A stretch of DNA of 64,000 bases from Campylorhamphus procurvoides (lineage: Eukaryota > Chordata > Aves > Passeriformes > Dendrocolaptidae), in the NCBI GenBank assembly GCA_013396655.1, contig WBMV01003161.1:3966059-4030058 (forward strand), given 5' to 3'. The notes under the pieces are model-generated. The model did not search any database. It saw nothing but the letters and a program-made list of their open reading frames with translations, and was not told the DNA's origin. The translations under genes were made by a program, and so were the position numbers. This document shows, one piece after another, positions 28,379 to 41,100 of this stretch (position 1 is its first letter; each line of letters starts with the position of its first letter).

Positions 28379-31300
28379 GTGTGAAATACATCAGCTATTC
28401 AGTTTCAAGTTAAGCAGTACAGAGACAAACCAGAGTGGGAGAAGGAGAAAATTGATATTAAACCCCCTGTCTGGCCAGCAGAAGATCCACATCTCAGTCA
28501 TGACTTACATATAAAGCGAGTATACACAATGGCTGTGTTGATCATTACCTTAGGATTTAGAGCAATGAGCAACTTTAACTTTACAGACCTCATGGTTGCT
28601 TGATCTCACTACAGTAAACAGCTCCATATTTTTCCTTTTCATGTTTTATCCTGAAGCAACAGAGCATTACATTAATTGACTTGTCTTATTAATTCAATAA
28701 GCTGCTTCCAAGATGAAATGCTTAGCTATGCTTGCTTGTTTTTGGCACTTTTTGGTTGTTGGAAGAAAAGCTTTAAGGCTAGAATTGCTCTGATGTTCTC
28801 CACAGTTCACTGAATAATTTTATGCACTACTGAAGATTTGCCACATTTGGAATTACTGCAAACTGCTACTTTTTCATCATATTATAATTTAATTCACACT
28901 TTTAGTATGATAAGAAAACATTTTACAGTTTGCATATTTGAAAAGTGTATTTGTTCTGCCATAAAGTTGTGGTTAAGAATTCATTATGGGTCACTCCTTT
29001 CTAGGATTTATAATTTGGACTTAAGATGCATTTAGAAGATTAAAGACGACATAAAAGCCACCCCATTCAAATGAATTATATGCAAGAAAATTCAGGGAGA
29101 AAAAATTGACCTTGTTGTAAATATAGGGCAAAAATAATTTACTGTGAGCTTGAGTAAGATTGAGAAATTTTTACTATTTCAGCAAGTTATTGGAAAAAAG
29201 GTGAATGTATTTTAAGCTTTCAAATAACAAAACCCCAAGACTTGTCTGGGGAAAATACTCATGTAACTACGTGGATTCTTAGATTTCAACTTCTTTAGGA
29301 AACATGAACTCTGGGTTTGCATTTCAGCTGGTGAAAATGCTGAAAAGGAAATTTCCTTTTTTTTCACTGAGTTTTTTCTTTTTCAAGAAGTCTGGCCAGG
29401 GCCTGTCAATGCCTTTACCTTTCCATCCATTGCTCCACTCTATGCTGTGCCCAGCAGTCATCATTGGTGTCCTTCAGCCTCTGTCACATGATGAACTGTT
29501 GTCCCAGATGTAAAATTCTCTCTCCATTTGATTTCTTGGATGTGGAGTGGAACATCACAGTGAAGCCTCTGAGGTCTCTGCAGGGTGACTGGGAATATTC
29601 TCCCTCTGCCTTCCCACTGCCAGGGGGCTGCAGCACCTCCACCCTCTCTGATGAAGAGACCGAGTGGGAGAGCCTCTTACAGAGTCCTGGAGACAGGGCT
29701 GCACTGAGCTGCTGCTGGGGGCAAGGGCTGGACACAAAGAGAGTGAAAATCAGGCAAAAAGGGCAAAATGTCCAAAAAGAAGTCACTGGACAAACAGGTA
29801 CCCAGAGCCCCTAATCGCTGCTGCAGCAGCAAACCCAATCTGGTAATCACAAGTGAACATAAAGAGTTTGCCTGCAGTGAGATCCTGTTTCCAAATGAAG
29901 GTGATTGATCAGGTTTCTGCCCTTAAAATAAAGATACCAAAACATAATTTATGCTCAGAGTGACCTGTAGGTGTTTGCACAACAATTAATACCCGCAGTT
30001 ATGGCAATGCAGCTGGACACACAGCAACTGATCTTTTCCTTGCAGCATTTCACCCTTACAGCCACTACCTCTAACTCTTCATTATGTGTCCCCATCCTCA
30101 TTGCATTTCAAAATTATCATACTAAGCAAAGCTCAATGCACTGTTTAAATGAGTAAGGAACATTTGGTGAGCTGAGACTACTGGGACTCCATGGACAGAT
30201 AGAGTTGTAGCACTTTTCCTCTGTATATGGAAATGCATTGTAAATTAAATCTGAAAATCACCTGAAAAGGCACAGGTCAGGAAGGAGGTGGAGAAACACC
30301 ATCATTTGTGCCAAGGTCACATTCCATGCAGCTTACCTTAAATTTTCATGCATTCAGCCACAAAGTATAGTGCTGTTCACTCATTATTTTATATTTTAAC
30401 AGTTTTCTAAAAGTGCTTGGGACACCATATTTGGGCCTTCACCAAATAAGTGCCAGATACACTATAAAACAGACAAATCTTGTGGCTATAAAAATATTTC
30501 TCTCCCAACTCCTTTTTTTCTTTCATTTGCTTTAAACAAACGTGGGATAATACCGAAATCTCAGCGGATTCTGCCTGAAACTGAACCACTGCCTGCTGAT
30601 CTACCTTAGTTATAAAAAAAAAAAGAACAAGTTGTGCAGTAGACCATCTGCCACAAAGCATAAATGTCTTGTAACAGCAATGAGCCGAGAGCCATGAACC
30701 ACTTAGCCTGAGGGAGAAGATGTTTCAGCAGGGTAAGCAGCAAGGAAACCCTCAAAGAGATGGGTGATGCTCCCTTTCAGCTCCAGCTGCCACAGTGCTG
30801 GAGGCCAGCCCTCCACAGCCTGCAGAATTGCTGCCCAGCCTGGTGGCTCCTGCTGTGTCACCTCTTCACCTTTGCATTCCTGCAGAGAGATTGAACCCTT
30901 GGGAAGAGAAGAGTCACTTTTGTTAGTGCTGCTCTATGATCAGAGATCCTCCACACCCTGCTGTGCCAGGAGATGGTGTCACCGTACCCAGAGCTCACCA
31001 CCACCTCCGTGCCAAGGACAATCCCTGACCTTCTGCCACAATTTGTCTGACACAGATTAGGAGTTCTTATATGTTGGTACATCTGAGTTCCTCATAGGAA
31101 GCAAGTAGGGGACATTACAGGCTGGTGGGACTATGGTATTGTTGGTCAGAGCTTCTGGAAGTGACACCATAGATGTGCCCTGATCCTGCTTTTATTCCCC
31201 TCACACCCGAGACCATGTGTTTGCAGGACATTCATACACTTTGTGGCTTTTGTCTTTGTATCACAAAGGGGCAAAAGGCAACTGGGAGGGCACAGCTTAT

Positions 31301-33429
31301 ATTTCTGAAAGAAATTTTACCACCATTTCTTGCCAAATCCCCCAAACACCCTTTATTCCATGTATATCTGTACATATTCCTCCAGCACACCTCACAAGTA
31401 CAGCCCAAATGTGAGACATGACATTGATATGAACCAGTAGGACATTTCCAACTGTTCACTCTGGAACAGAGCTAATAACAAAAGACAAGCAGTTTTCAAC
31501 ACGAGCTAGGCTTACCTCATGTCACAGCAGCTAAGTAGTATCATTTGAAAATCCCAAAGGGAAAATTTAAGAAAATGGCTTCCAGAAAAATCCCTGCTCT
31601 TGTTACCATTTCAGGGACAAGCAGCAGGAACATGACACCTTTGCCTTGTTGATGTAATAATGGTGTATGGGAAGGTTGAGCGCTAATTGTTTATTGGGTG
31701 ATCAGTGATATTCCCAGGTGGATGCAAAGGAGGAGGTTGAAAAGGGAAAAGTTATTCTTTGGCTTTCTCCTTTCAATAAATCATTTAAACAGAGGCAGGG
31801 ATGAAAGGAGTGGCACGACTGAATTTGCAGATGGCTCCACTGTCAGGAAACATTTATCTGAAAGCCAATAAAGATGTGACAGTCTACTGTTTTCCCAGGC
31901 CATGCAACTTCATCTAGATGAGTGTTTTGAGATAAGACAGTGGTAGATGTGGGAGTGCACATCTCCTGTTTAGCACAGAGGTGGGGACAGCACTGCCACG
32001 CTGCACACACTGCCTGCCCCCTGCTCCTCCTGTGCACTTCCCCCAGGTAATACCACCCAGAGCTTTGGGTGCATCACCCCTCTGACTGCCCCAGCCTCTT
32101 CCTCCTGCTGTCCCCATTATCCCCAAGTGGCTCCTCAGTTTGGTTGATCCTTTGGTGACCCTGTCAGTGCCATCCATCCTCAGAGCTCCCACAGCAGCCT
32201 GTGCCAGCACCTCCCTGCCCTGTGTGCACATTAATTTCCTGTCAAAGTCAGCCTCATTCACCAGGTGCCTGTAGCCCTAATTTTGAAGGACATGGTGAAC
32301 AGCTCCACAAAGCTCCACTTTCATGGTTTGGCAACCCATGTCCATAATGCCCCTCAGACTTCTTCCCTCCAAGCCAAAAGCTCCCAGGCCAGACCCTCCA
32401 TTTATTTCTGTGCCTGGGGATATATTTATTTTATGTTACTTGCCCAAAATCCATCTGAAGATGATCCTGCAGATTTCTTATCACCTGCCCTGTCTCAGGA
32501 GACCTTTACCTCCCTGAGGAGGATGCACCCCTGAACCCTTTTTTATACCTCCCCAAAACACAGATCTGTGATATGGATCAACAAAGTTCCCACTCCTTTG
32601 AGCAGGGCTCAATGTAACTGAGGAGTAGGGACAACAAAGACACATCACATCTGGCCAAAACACATCTGCTGGCTCAGGAAGGCCTGATGCTCAACTGGTA
32701 CCAGCTGAAGGCTATAAAGGATGCTAGAGACTCACTCTGGCAGTTCCTGTGTATGAGATGATCTGACATAGCTGATATTAATCGATGCCCAAGGGCAAAG
32801 TGACTGGTATTAACCTAGATGCCCTCTCAATGCCATGAAAAATAAGTTCATTCTTTGTATATTCCTAGGAGATGGAAAAAAAGCTAGAAACAAAGTGCTT
32901 AAAAACCTGCATTTGTCAGACTGATCCTGTTTAATTAAACAGGAAATAGCAGGGCGAGTAAATCAATCTTTACAAAGAAAAGCTGTTTCTCTGTTTACAG
33001 AAGAGAAACCTGTGGTGATTTATCTTAAAGGATGTAATTGCCTAATGATTAATAGTGACCAGAGATAGTCAGAGAGAGGAAATGAGAAACAGGAGTGACT
33101 TCCCTAAGTGCGTGCTAGAAGCATGGTAGAATTTTATGCCCCTACCACAGTGAGTATTAAACAAGCAAAATTTCCTGCTGTATACCAGGAAATGCTGTTC
33201 TTCTCCTCATTTCTTCTTTTGATGCAGAAGTTATCACCACTGGAGGAATCCAGATATGCTGGTAGATCTTTGGAGGTTTGAGTCCAGGTAGGCATTTTGG
33301 TTTTTCTTTCTGCTCAGAGTAATTAAATGTCAGATTTTCATCTTAGCAGTTCTGATTGGGCCCAAGGTCTTTTTAATGCAGAACTGTAAAATAATAGATG
33401 TTTTCTGCCTCGGCTTGAGACTTCAGAGA

Positions 33430-33490
33430 ATAATAGAATACCCTGAGTTGGAAGGCACTGACAAGGATCATGAAAATCCAGCTCCTAAAG
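33430..33490 (-). mobile_element. short CR1 LINE tail fragment
   Basis: About 60 nt reading AATAGAATACCCTGAGTTGG, AAGGCACTGACAAGGATCAT and GAAAATCCAGCTCCTA, which matches the reverse complement of the CR1 tail version with the CCTGAGTTGGAAGG wording. Only the extreme 3' end survives. Confidence 0.75.
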
Positions 33491-33598
33491 AGACTTACTT
33501 TCCTTTGCCCTGCTTAAGAGGAGACTTGGAGCTGCTGGAACATATGGTGAGTACAAGAGGCTCTCCAAAGCAGAGCAGATCCAATGCCCTGGTCTGCA

Positions 33599-33686
33599 AG
33601 CAACCTCTGTCTGTCCCCAGGCAACCTATGGCTGCCTGTGGGCAACCTACAGCTGTTTGCAGGCTCCCTGTAGCTGCCCATGCTGT
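33599..33686. repeat. 21-bp minisatellite, about 4 copies
   Basis: Units with the wording GGCAACCTATGGCTGCCTGTG recur: GCAACCTCTGTCTGTCCCCA, GGCAACCTATGGCTGCCTGTG (one base variant at each step), GGCAACCTACAGCTGTTTGC, GGCTCCCTGTAGCTGCCCAT. Period is 21 nt. It lies about 110 bp from the CR1 tail ending at 33490. Confidence 0.85.
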
Positions 33687-35010
33687 GTGAGTGCTCCAGA
33701 GACTGCAGCCTGCAGGTGTGTGGTTACACACATCTCTCTGTATGTAGAATGGCACTGGAGAGCCTTAAATCTGGATATATTTTCTTTATCATAGAGACAC
33801 TACGAAGTAACCAGAAACAGCTTTTAGTGTTCCTAAAAGCAGATAGAAATTAACCTTTTTGTGCTTTACTGACCCAAAAGTCTGCTGCCTTTAAGGCAGA
33901 TTCATATTTTAGAACATCTATCTCCATAATTCTGAAATGGTCATAAAACATTGTCCAAGCATATCCCCTCTTCTTTTCCATGGATCATTTACTGGTTATT
34001 TATAGGCAGCATCCCAGTTACCTGTTTGATAAGTGCTTTCATTATTATGCCTCCATATGAAGTAACTCAGCTAGAGTAATATCCACAGATTGCAGTATAA
34101 ATTCCCTATTAAATTCTAACCCTTGTAATTACTCAATCCTAAATACTCTCATTTCTTCCTCTGTAGGGTCCAAAAATATCTAGCACATGACGATCTCAGA
34201 GCCACCCTCACTGATCCCCTGCCACCACTTAATTGAATTATAACACCATAAATAATCTGGAGGCTATCTCAGAGGCACCCCATACAATTTTCAGGGATGC
34301 TGCCTGGTGGGTGACCTATTTGGAGAGGTGCAGACAGATTTCTCAGGATTTTCTTCAAGCTGATTATCTCCATATTCCCTGATGAGCCTCTGTTGTAGAA
34401 GCATTAAAAAAAAAAAGTGCTATTCAATGTATTAACAGCTAGTCCCAAACCAAATTCCCAAAGTGGAGAAATGCTGAGCAGATACACCTAAACTTCTGGA
34501 ACTGAAAGTGCCAGGACAGAGAAGTGTTTTAAGATGGGGTTCTGAATTTTGCAACTAAAGACTATCTTGAGGCAGGCAGTGGATTATGGAGGCTGTACAG
34601 GAACACAAATGCACGAGGCACTTATTGCCAAGTACCTTCTGGCATCCACGGACATAATCTCCCCAAAAAGAAGATTTCCACCACAAAGAGATGTTTCACA
34701 TACAAAGCCAGAAACAAGGTTGCTTATTTGAATTAAAACTTCCAAGGGCACTATGTCTTAATCTGTTGGCAGCAGTAGGTCTGCACTTCAGGTAGATGGA
34801 GTGCTTGTGCTGCATTGTAGCCCTGCATCCTGTCGGCAGAAGGCATTCACTAAATTGCTCTTGTCTTTGCTGGCCCAGCTGCCGTGTGGATGCTGCCACA
34901 CTTGTCACACCATGGATGTGGTACCAGAGCTGTCTGCAGCCCTGCCCCACATTCACTGCTGCTGTACTCAGCAGATCTGCACAACACACATCCCCGCTTG
35001 TTATCAGCCT

Positions 35011-35192
35011 GTACCACTTCGCAGCTGACACACTTGAGGGACAGGATGTCACCCAGAGGGAGCTGCACAACTTCAGGAAGTTCAGGAGGTTCTACAAGGC
35101 CAAGAGCGAAGTTCTGCACTGGGTTGGGGCAACCCCCAGTATTAATACAGGCTGGGGGAGGAAGGGATTTGAGAGCAGCCCTGACAATAACC
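35011..35192 (+). mobile_element. CR1 LINE reverse transcriptase remnant
   Basis: An internal rather than 3'-tail piece of CR1. The + frame reads FAADTLEGQDVTQRELHNFR, then a stretch with KAKSEVLHWVG, and ends GRKGFESSPDNN, which follows the C-terminal part of the CR1 reverse transcriptase (FADDT, LEGQ, QRDL, KFNKSKC, LHLG, ESSP). The catalytic FADD motif reads Phe-Ala-Ala-Asp and several residues after it are deleted, so it is a dead relic. Both ends are truncated. Confidence 0.85.
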
Positions 35193-38100
35193 TGCAATAA
35201 TTTGTCTCTTTTCCAGAGGGACCAACTCGAACTAAAATAAGACACTGTAACTTGAGTGCATTCACACTAATTCAGTTCAACACATCTACTGAGTCCTTAC
35301 ACATTGGATATGGTTACACAATGAATGGTTACAGGGCAGGTTAGAACTCTTCCACAATCACTGCTGCTTCTCAGGGAGGCTGCCCAGCACCACCACAGTG
35401 CTTTGTCTGCTTCACCACACAAACCTGGGGGGCAGATCTGCCACGGACCATCTTCCACTGTGTACTCCATCTGCTTCCACTTGCATTGCTCCTCCCTGTC
35501 CTCCACGTGTATGACTCCAGCAGGAAGGGATGCTTCTTGGCTTGTGACAACGTGGTGGCTCTTGCTGCAAGGACGTGTAGCTGAGGGTTTTGGTTTCCTC
35601 TCTTCCTTCTCCCTGTCTCCATGTCTGCCTCTCTTGAGTGCCCCACATGTGGAAGCAGGAACATGTGTGTGTGCTGCCAGAGGATTGCAGAGGTCTCGAG
35701 ACTCCGTGTTTTTCCCAGCCCCCCTGTTGCTCTGTGCGTGTGTGTTTTTGTGTAACCAGAAGCTGTTGAAGTCTGATGTATTAATATATAATCCCTACCC
35801 TGGGAAGCAGCTAAATCTCCCCTCCCACTGCTCACAGAGTATCTTTACATCTTCCCTGCTTCCCAAGGAGGGGTTGGGGGAAAAAAGCCAAACCTCAGGC
35901 AGGGGTCTACTCTTTGCCTTCTCATCAAGCACAGCTCTCTGCATGTGTGAGGTCTCACAAGGCGTGTGAGCCAAGCCTTATCCTCATCCCAACCTTCAAT
36001 TAAGGAAAGAGTGAGCAGGGAGCCTCAGCAAGCACCAGCAGACACCAAAGCCCAGAGCTGTCACTGTGGCTGTCTGCAGCAAGTTCCCAGGAGCTCACTA
36101 CTAATACTAAGAAAACAAGGGCAAAGAAACCCAAACCAAACCCTTGAGCCCGAATTTCTGATTAAATAACACTAAAGTGCCTGTTGTAAACTGCTTTATG
36201 CCAAGGCACCTGGAAGGTGAGCAGAGCACCTGTGCTGGGAAGCCCCAGATGCAAGAGCATCCTTTGCTCTCGGCCAGGAGACAGGAAGCAAAACCTCCTG
36301 CAGGAACAGCTGTTTGGGGTTCCAAAAGGCATCCAAACAGAGAAAACTCAGGAGACAGAGCATGGAGCAACATTACCCAGTGCTCATCCTCACCAGCACT
36401 TAATGGGCTGCAGCTCACCTGTTTGAGTGACTCTTTGCTAACTCCCCCCAGGGGTTTTCCCCAGTCCACAGGTAAATGCCAGACCATATCAGAGTTTACA
36501 ACAGACCAAAACCTTCTTTTCAAAGTTTCAGGGACTCCCGGGGTGCAGCTGAGGCTCTGTACAGAGCTGACCTACAGGGAGAGGAGAAGACATTTTCAAG
36601 TGCAAATTCCACATATTCACTGATCATCCACCCAGTGCTGAGCCACACAGTAGAAGGGAGGGACAGGGGGATGCACAGAGCTCTGGGTACCCACCTGGCT
36701 TTCCCTCCTTGGGGTAGTGAAATCCCACCTCTGCCTCTGCATCACCAAATTCCCAACAGCAACCAGGTCAGACACAGATGTCTCATAAAGGAGAATTAAA
36801 CTAGGTTACCAATTTAAAAATACAGTCACTGGGTTAAAGAAAGTAAATAAACACCCTCCACTGGGTGATTGATGTTCTGGGAAGTTACACAGCCTAATGA
36901 AGAGCACTATGAGCTGCTGGCATTATTACATTTGCTGTGACCTTAAAAAAGAATAGCTCCAGCTGTCTCTGGAGTACGGAGTTGTATGTTCTTGGATTTC
37001 TAATGCTAACGGGAGCACAAAATCCAGCACTGATTAAAATCATAGAAGCTTTTGCTTCTACACCAAGGAAAGAGGGGAACGGATTGTAATACAGACATTT
37101 TGACAGAAAAAATATTTGCTTTCTCGGGGGGAGATATAACGTGTCAGTCATCTAGTCAGAGAGCAGACAGGCTGGCTTCCACTCCAGCTCACTTTCAATG
37201 CAGTCTGGTTTGACTCTATTACACTTTCCACAATATGAGTCCAGGCTCTGGGCAAACATCTCCAAGAGCCCCTTTGGAGATCCTCCTGGTGCAAATGGAA
37301 TTGGTTGGACAGGGGAGAGTGGGCAGGATTGCAATTAAGAGAAAGGGTCTCTGGTAGCAGAGTGGCCCAGGAAGGCCACATTCATGATGAGCAGCTCATG
37401 AACCATCCACGAGGCTGCTGGGGTGAGGCTGTGGTGCTTGTGGAGCTGTGGAATGCAAAGGCTTCAAAGAACGCCCTTGTGGGTTTCCTCTCTGCCTCGG
37501 GACCATCTCCGAGCTGTCCCACATGGAAGAATGAGATTGCTGAGAGCCTCCTGCACCACCAGCCCCTCAAACACTCCTAGCCCAGTTCCCTGGCACACAC
37601 CTCATACCGTAACTAACAAAAATTGTTGGGTTTGTGACTCAAATTGCCAGAAATGTGCCAGTGCAGCCATACCCACGTGAACGTGGGTTACACTTACACC
37701 AGGTTATTTAACCTCCTGGTCTAAGAACACTTAGCAACAGGGTCGCTGTGAAAACAAAAGAGATTCAACAAAAACAGCTTCAAAGACAGCAGCAAAGTTC
37801 AATTGCATTTCCATTTCTGTAGAGAGGCTGAGTGTGGGTATTGTGCCTCTAACGTCAGTATTCAACAATAGGTGAATAATTATACCAGAAAGGAAACAAA
37901 GTCAATACATTTCCTACTTCGTTGACTTCAAGTTGGGGCTTTATTAAACAAACAAACAAAAAATAAAGATGAGGTCTGTCTGTTTGAGATTGAACTAGAA
38001 GATTTAAATGCACATTTTCAGAATTTATACTTCTCTTTCATATTTAATCTTCTTGTTCATGTGTGGTTATATGCCTTCAAGTGATCACAATGCCTGAGTC

Positions 38101-41100
38101 TTAAGTACTCATTTGTTTTGGAAGGTATCTGGGAAGATTTCAGGAAAGAGAATGTTATGTTTCACCTGCTTCCTCCTAGAGAAGATGAGTACAGTGTTAT
38201 AATTAACTGTATTTATAGAAGAGTGTCTGGCAAATCATATCTCTCCTGTTGTTGAAAAAACAATGGTGGCTTTCCCTCTTTTGTTATATTACCTAGAAAA
38301 TTAATTATTTCCTTTATCCATTGTTTTTAACAAAATATTTGTTCTTCTATCAATAGGAAATATCTGACTGAACCACACAGCTATTTGCTTTGGAGTAAGC
38401 ATAATAATACCCACAGCTCTATTCAAAGCACCAAAGAACATAATAGTGTTAACTATAATTAGATTATTTTCCAGAGAGTTAGAAAGATTCATCGTAGAGC
38501 AGGGGCTTTCATAAGGAAACAGAAAGACTTACTTCGCTGAAACCATCAAATAACTCTGCACAAAATAGTTTTGGAGAATTAACTCCCTTTTGTGTCTGGG
38601 CTTTAATTATTGTCTTTTTTCCTTGGTAATGCATGGATTCTAATTATCACATTTTAACAGCATAATAGATGACTCAACAGACACATGTGGTTTCAGACTC
38701 GAATATTAGCTTATCCCATTGCTACTCCAAACCTCCTGAGCCCACAGCACATATTACAACTACTCTTGAGGACCACCCATTACCTTCTGCATGGCCCAAT
38801 ATCACCAGATGTAGATTTTCTCCAGAGAAACACTTCCTTCCCATACCATGCATGGCATCCTTGCCAGCACCACTCAGGGTCAGCATTCCACTCCTATCCT
38901 GAACACAGATGGCACAACATTCTTGCTAAAACAGTTCTCTCTTAGCACAGTGCTACAGGCTTATAAACATTTAGTAAGACATTACAAGGCTGCATCTTCC
39001 TGATACAAAACAGGCAGGCCACCACAAGGAATCATATCATCTATTTTATCAGTTACTTCTGAGCAAGCAGGTGATTGTGGCTTAAATTCTTTTAGTTCAG
39101 AAAGTCTCTGTAATTTTTTTGTTGTCTTCTTCCAGACCTGAGGTCTGGGTTCTAATGGATGTTTCATGGACGACTCATCCGGCATCTGAATCAGAGACTG
39201 AAGCCTCTATTGACCTGTTTGGTAGGAAGTCAGTGCTGATCATCATTGTATCTGACAAGGTAAGAAATCCCAGATAAGCAGAAGCTGATAAACTACTTGC
39301 TGTTATACACCTAGCACTTTTGGATTTACAGGATTTATAGTGGCTGTTTCATCTCCAGTTTCCTGGAAAATAAAAGACAGTCAGGAAATCTCGAAATGCA
39401 AGTTCCAACAAAATTTCAACAGAAATTTGAAAGACTTTGCACAGCTCAGTGGCCATTTTGCTGTGGAAGCAATATGCTTTTTTGTGAATTATAATCATTT
39501 CCACTCATTTTTTTTCCCATGAATCCTTAAAGTATGGTGTTAGCTATGGGAAACCCCATCACTGTGGTTCTGCACATCTCATCTGGAAAGCAAGAAATAA
39601 GTATATCTCACATCTAGCTGGACTTCGTAGCTGATTGAAATTCCCCAGTACTGGCCTGGGTCTCCAAATAAATTTGTTTTCAGCTCTGCTGAGCCCCCAT
39701 GTGTTTTAACTCTCCACAAACACTGAAAGGATCAAGTTCCCACCTCAAAGGCTTGCAGAAAGGGAATTTTAAGTGAGAAAACACTAGTTATTGAGCCACA
39801 GAGTGCATCCAGCTGGGTAGCTTTACGAAGGTAATCATAGTTTAAAAAGGGGAGAGGATATTCCAAATCGTTTCTGTAGACTAGAAGATAAAATTATGTC
39901 TAAACTAGGAATTAATTTGGGAAACTCATCAGCATGCCATACACTCTTGGCCTTCAGCACAAGTAAGTGTAGTCTTGTAAGGTCTCTGGGGAAAAGGCTG
40001 CATCTTAACCCATGGGTTAAGAAAACATCCCTGCCAGGCTGTGAGATGCTACACTACACTGCTCTACATGCTGGACTACTAAAAGAATTTTCAATTCCCT
40101 CCATTCAAAGAGCCAAGGAAAGTGGTAACAAACCTGGTTAGCAATGGCCCTTGTTTTGGAAAAGGTGTGCAATGGTCTCTACTGATGCATTTCATATCCC
40201 TCCCTAGAGATTACATTGTTCAAAGCAGAGGAACCTGCCCTGAGACTGGACCAGCACCGAGAGCCACTTTATTGAATTACATGGTCGATTTTACCCACAT
40301 CACAGGCTGTTCTTGGAGGTCTTCCATTCACAGTGGACAAGGCCCAAATTAGCTTACCTTGCAGGACTTCTGTCCAAGCTTCTGTGGCTGCAGATATGTG
40401 AACATATTTGCTTCAGAGAGAGCTGAGACCAGCAGGAACTCTAATGATGCTACTGCTGGCAGTGAGCTAAATTTCATGCATCAGCACTGGGACTTCACAG
40501 TAGCACTGGCGTGGAAATTGGATTAGTAGCTCCAACTAAACAGAGCTTAAGCCATTATAAAGTCAGTGGGAGGTTCTGATTGACCTCTGTGGGCTTTGGA
40601 TCAACTCCCAGGAAGAATAGGACTGAACTAGACAGTGTTACTGTAACATGTTGCTCCTAGAAGATTCCTTTGTCCATGACAGCAGTTTTTACTGAATGAC
40701 TTTCTAAGGGAGAGCCTGGGATACTGGGGGGATTGGCTGGCTGGTTTTTGAAGGCAGCTTCTTGAGTTGCTGTCTCTTGAAGAGATTAGTGGCAGACAGG
40801 GAGCAGATAGTCAGGTCTAGTCCAATCTTCCTTTTACTGTGATCTGGTCAACCCTAGGTGTTATTAACCCCATTTTCTCAGAACTGTTTTCTCACTCTTG
40901 AAGTCTCTGGATGGGGCCACAGCACAGTGGAAAGCTGGAAGGTTTTTCTAAGCAGTAGGCAAGTTCTCCTTACTGTTCTTTCTACCCTCTCTGCAAAAGC
41001 GGAGTGTGATGCCACTTGAGATGTACAAGTGGAAACTGCCACCTAAACCTTGGGACAGCCATTTCTTTTTGGAAAAGAAATAAATATAGCAAGTACATTA

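Larger units (their letters stand above)
24961..33429. other. intergenic
   Basis: Holds the 18-bp tandem repeat and the CR1 at 28201. GC-richer patches lie at 29550-29720, 30770-31030 and 31980-32240 and give longer chance frames, none recognisable. A perfect 18-nt palindrome lies at 29343-29360. No gene seen. Confidence 0.6.

Noticed and set aside
29464..29814. 116-codon + strand frame with acidic stretch as a possible exon
   Set aside because: The minus strand is also open across it, there is no clear acceptor/donor pair, and I recognise no family.
35280..35970. Endogenous retroviral LTR
   Set aside because: I could find no paired TG...CA ends, target-site duplication, primer-binding site or retroviral protein motif, so the label is not supported.
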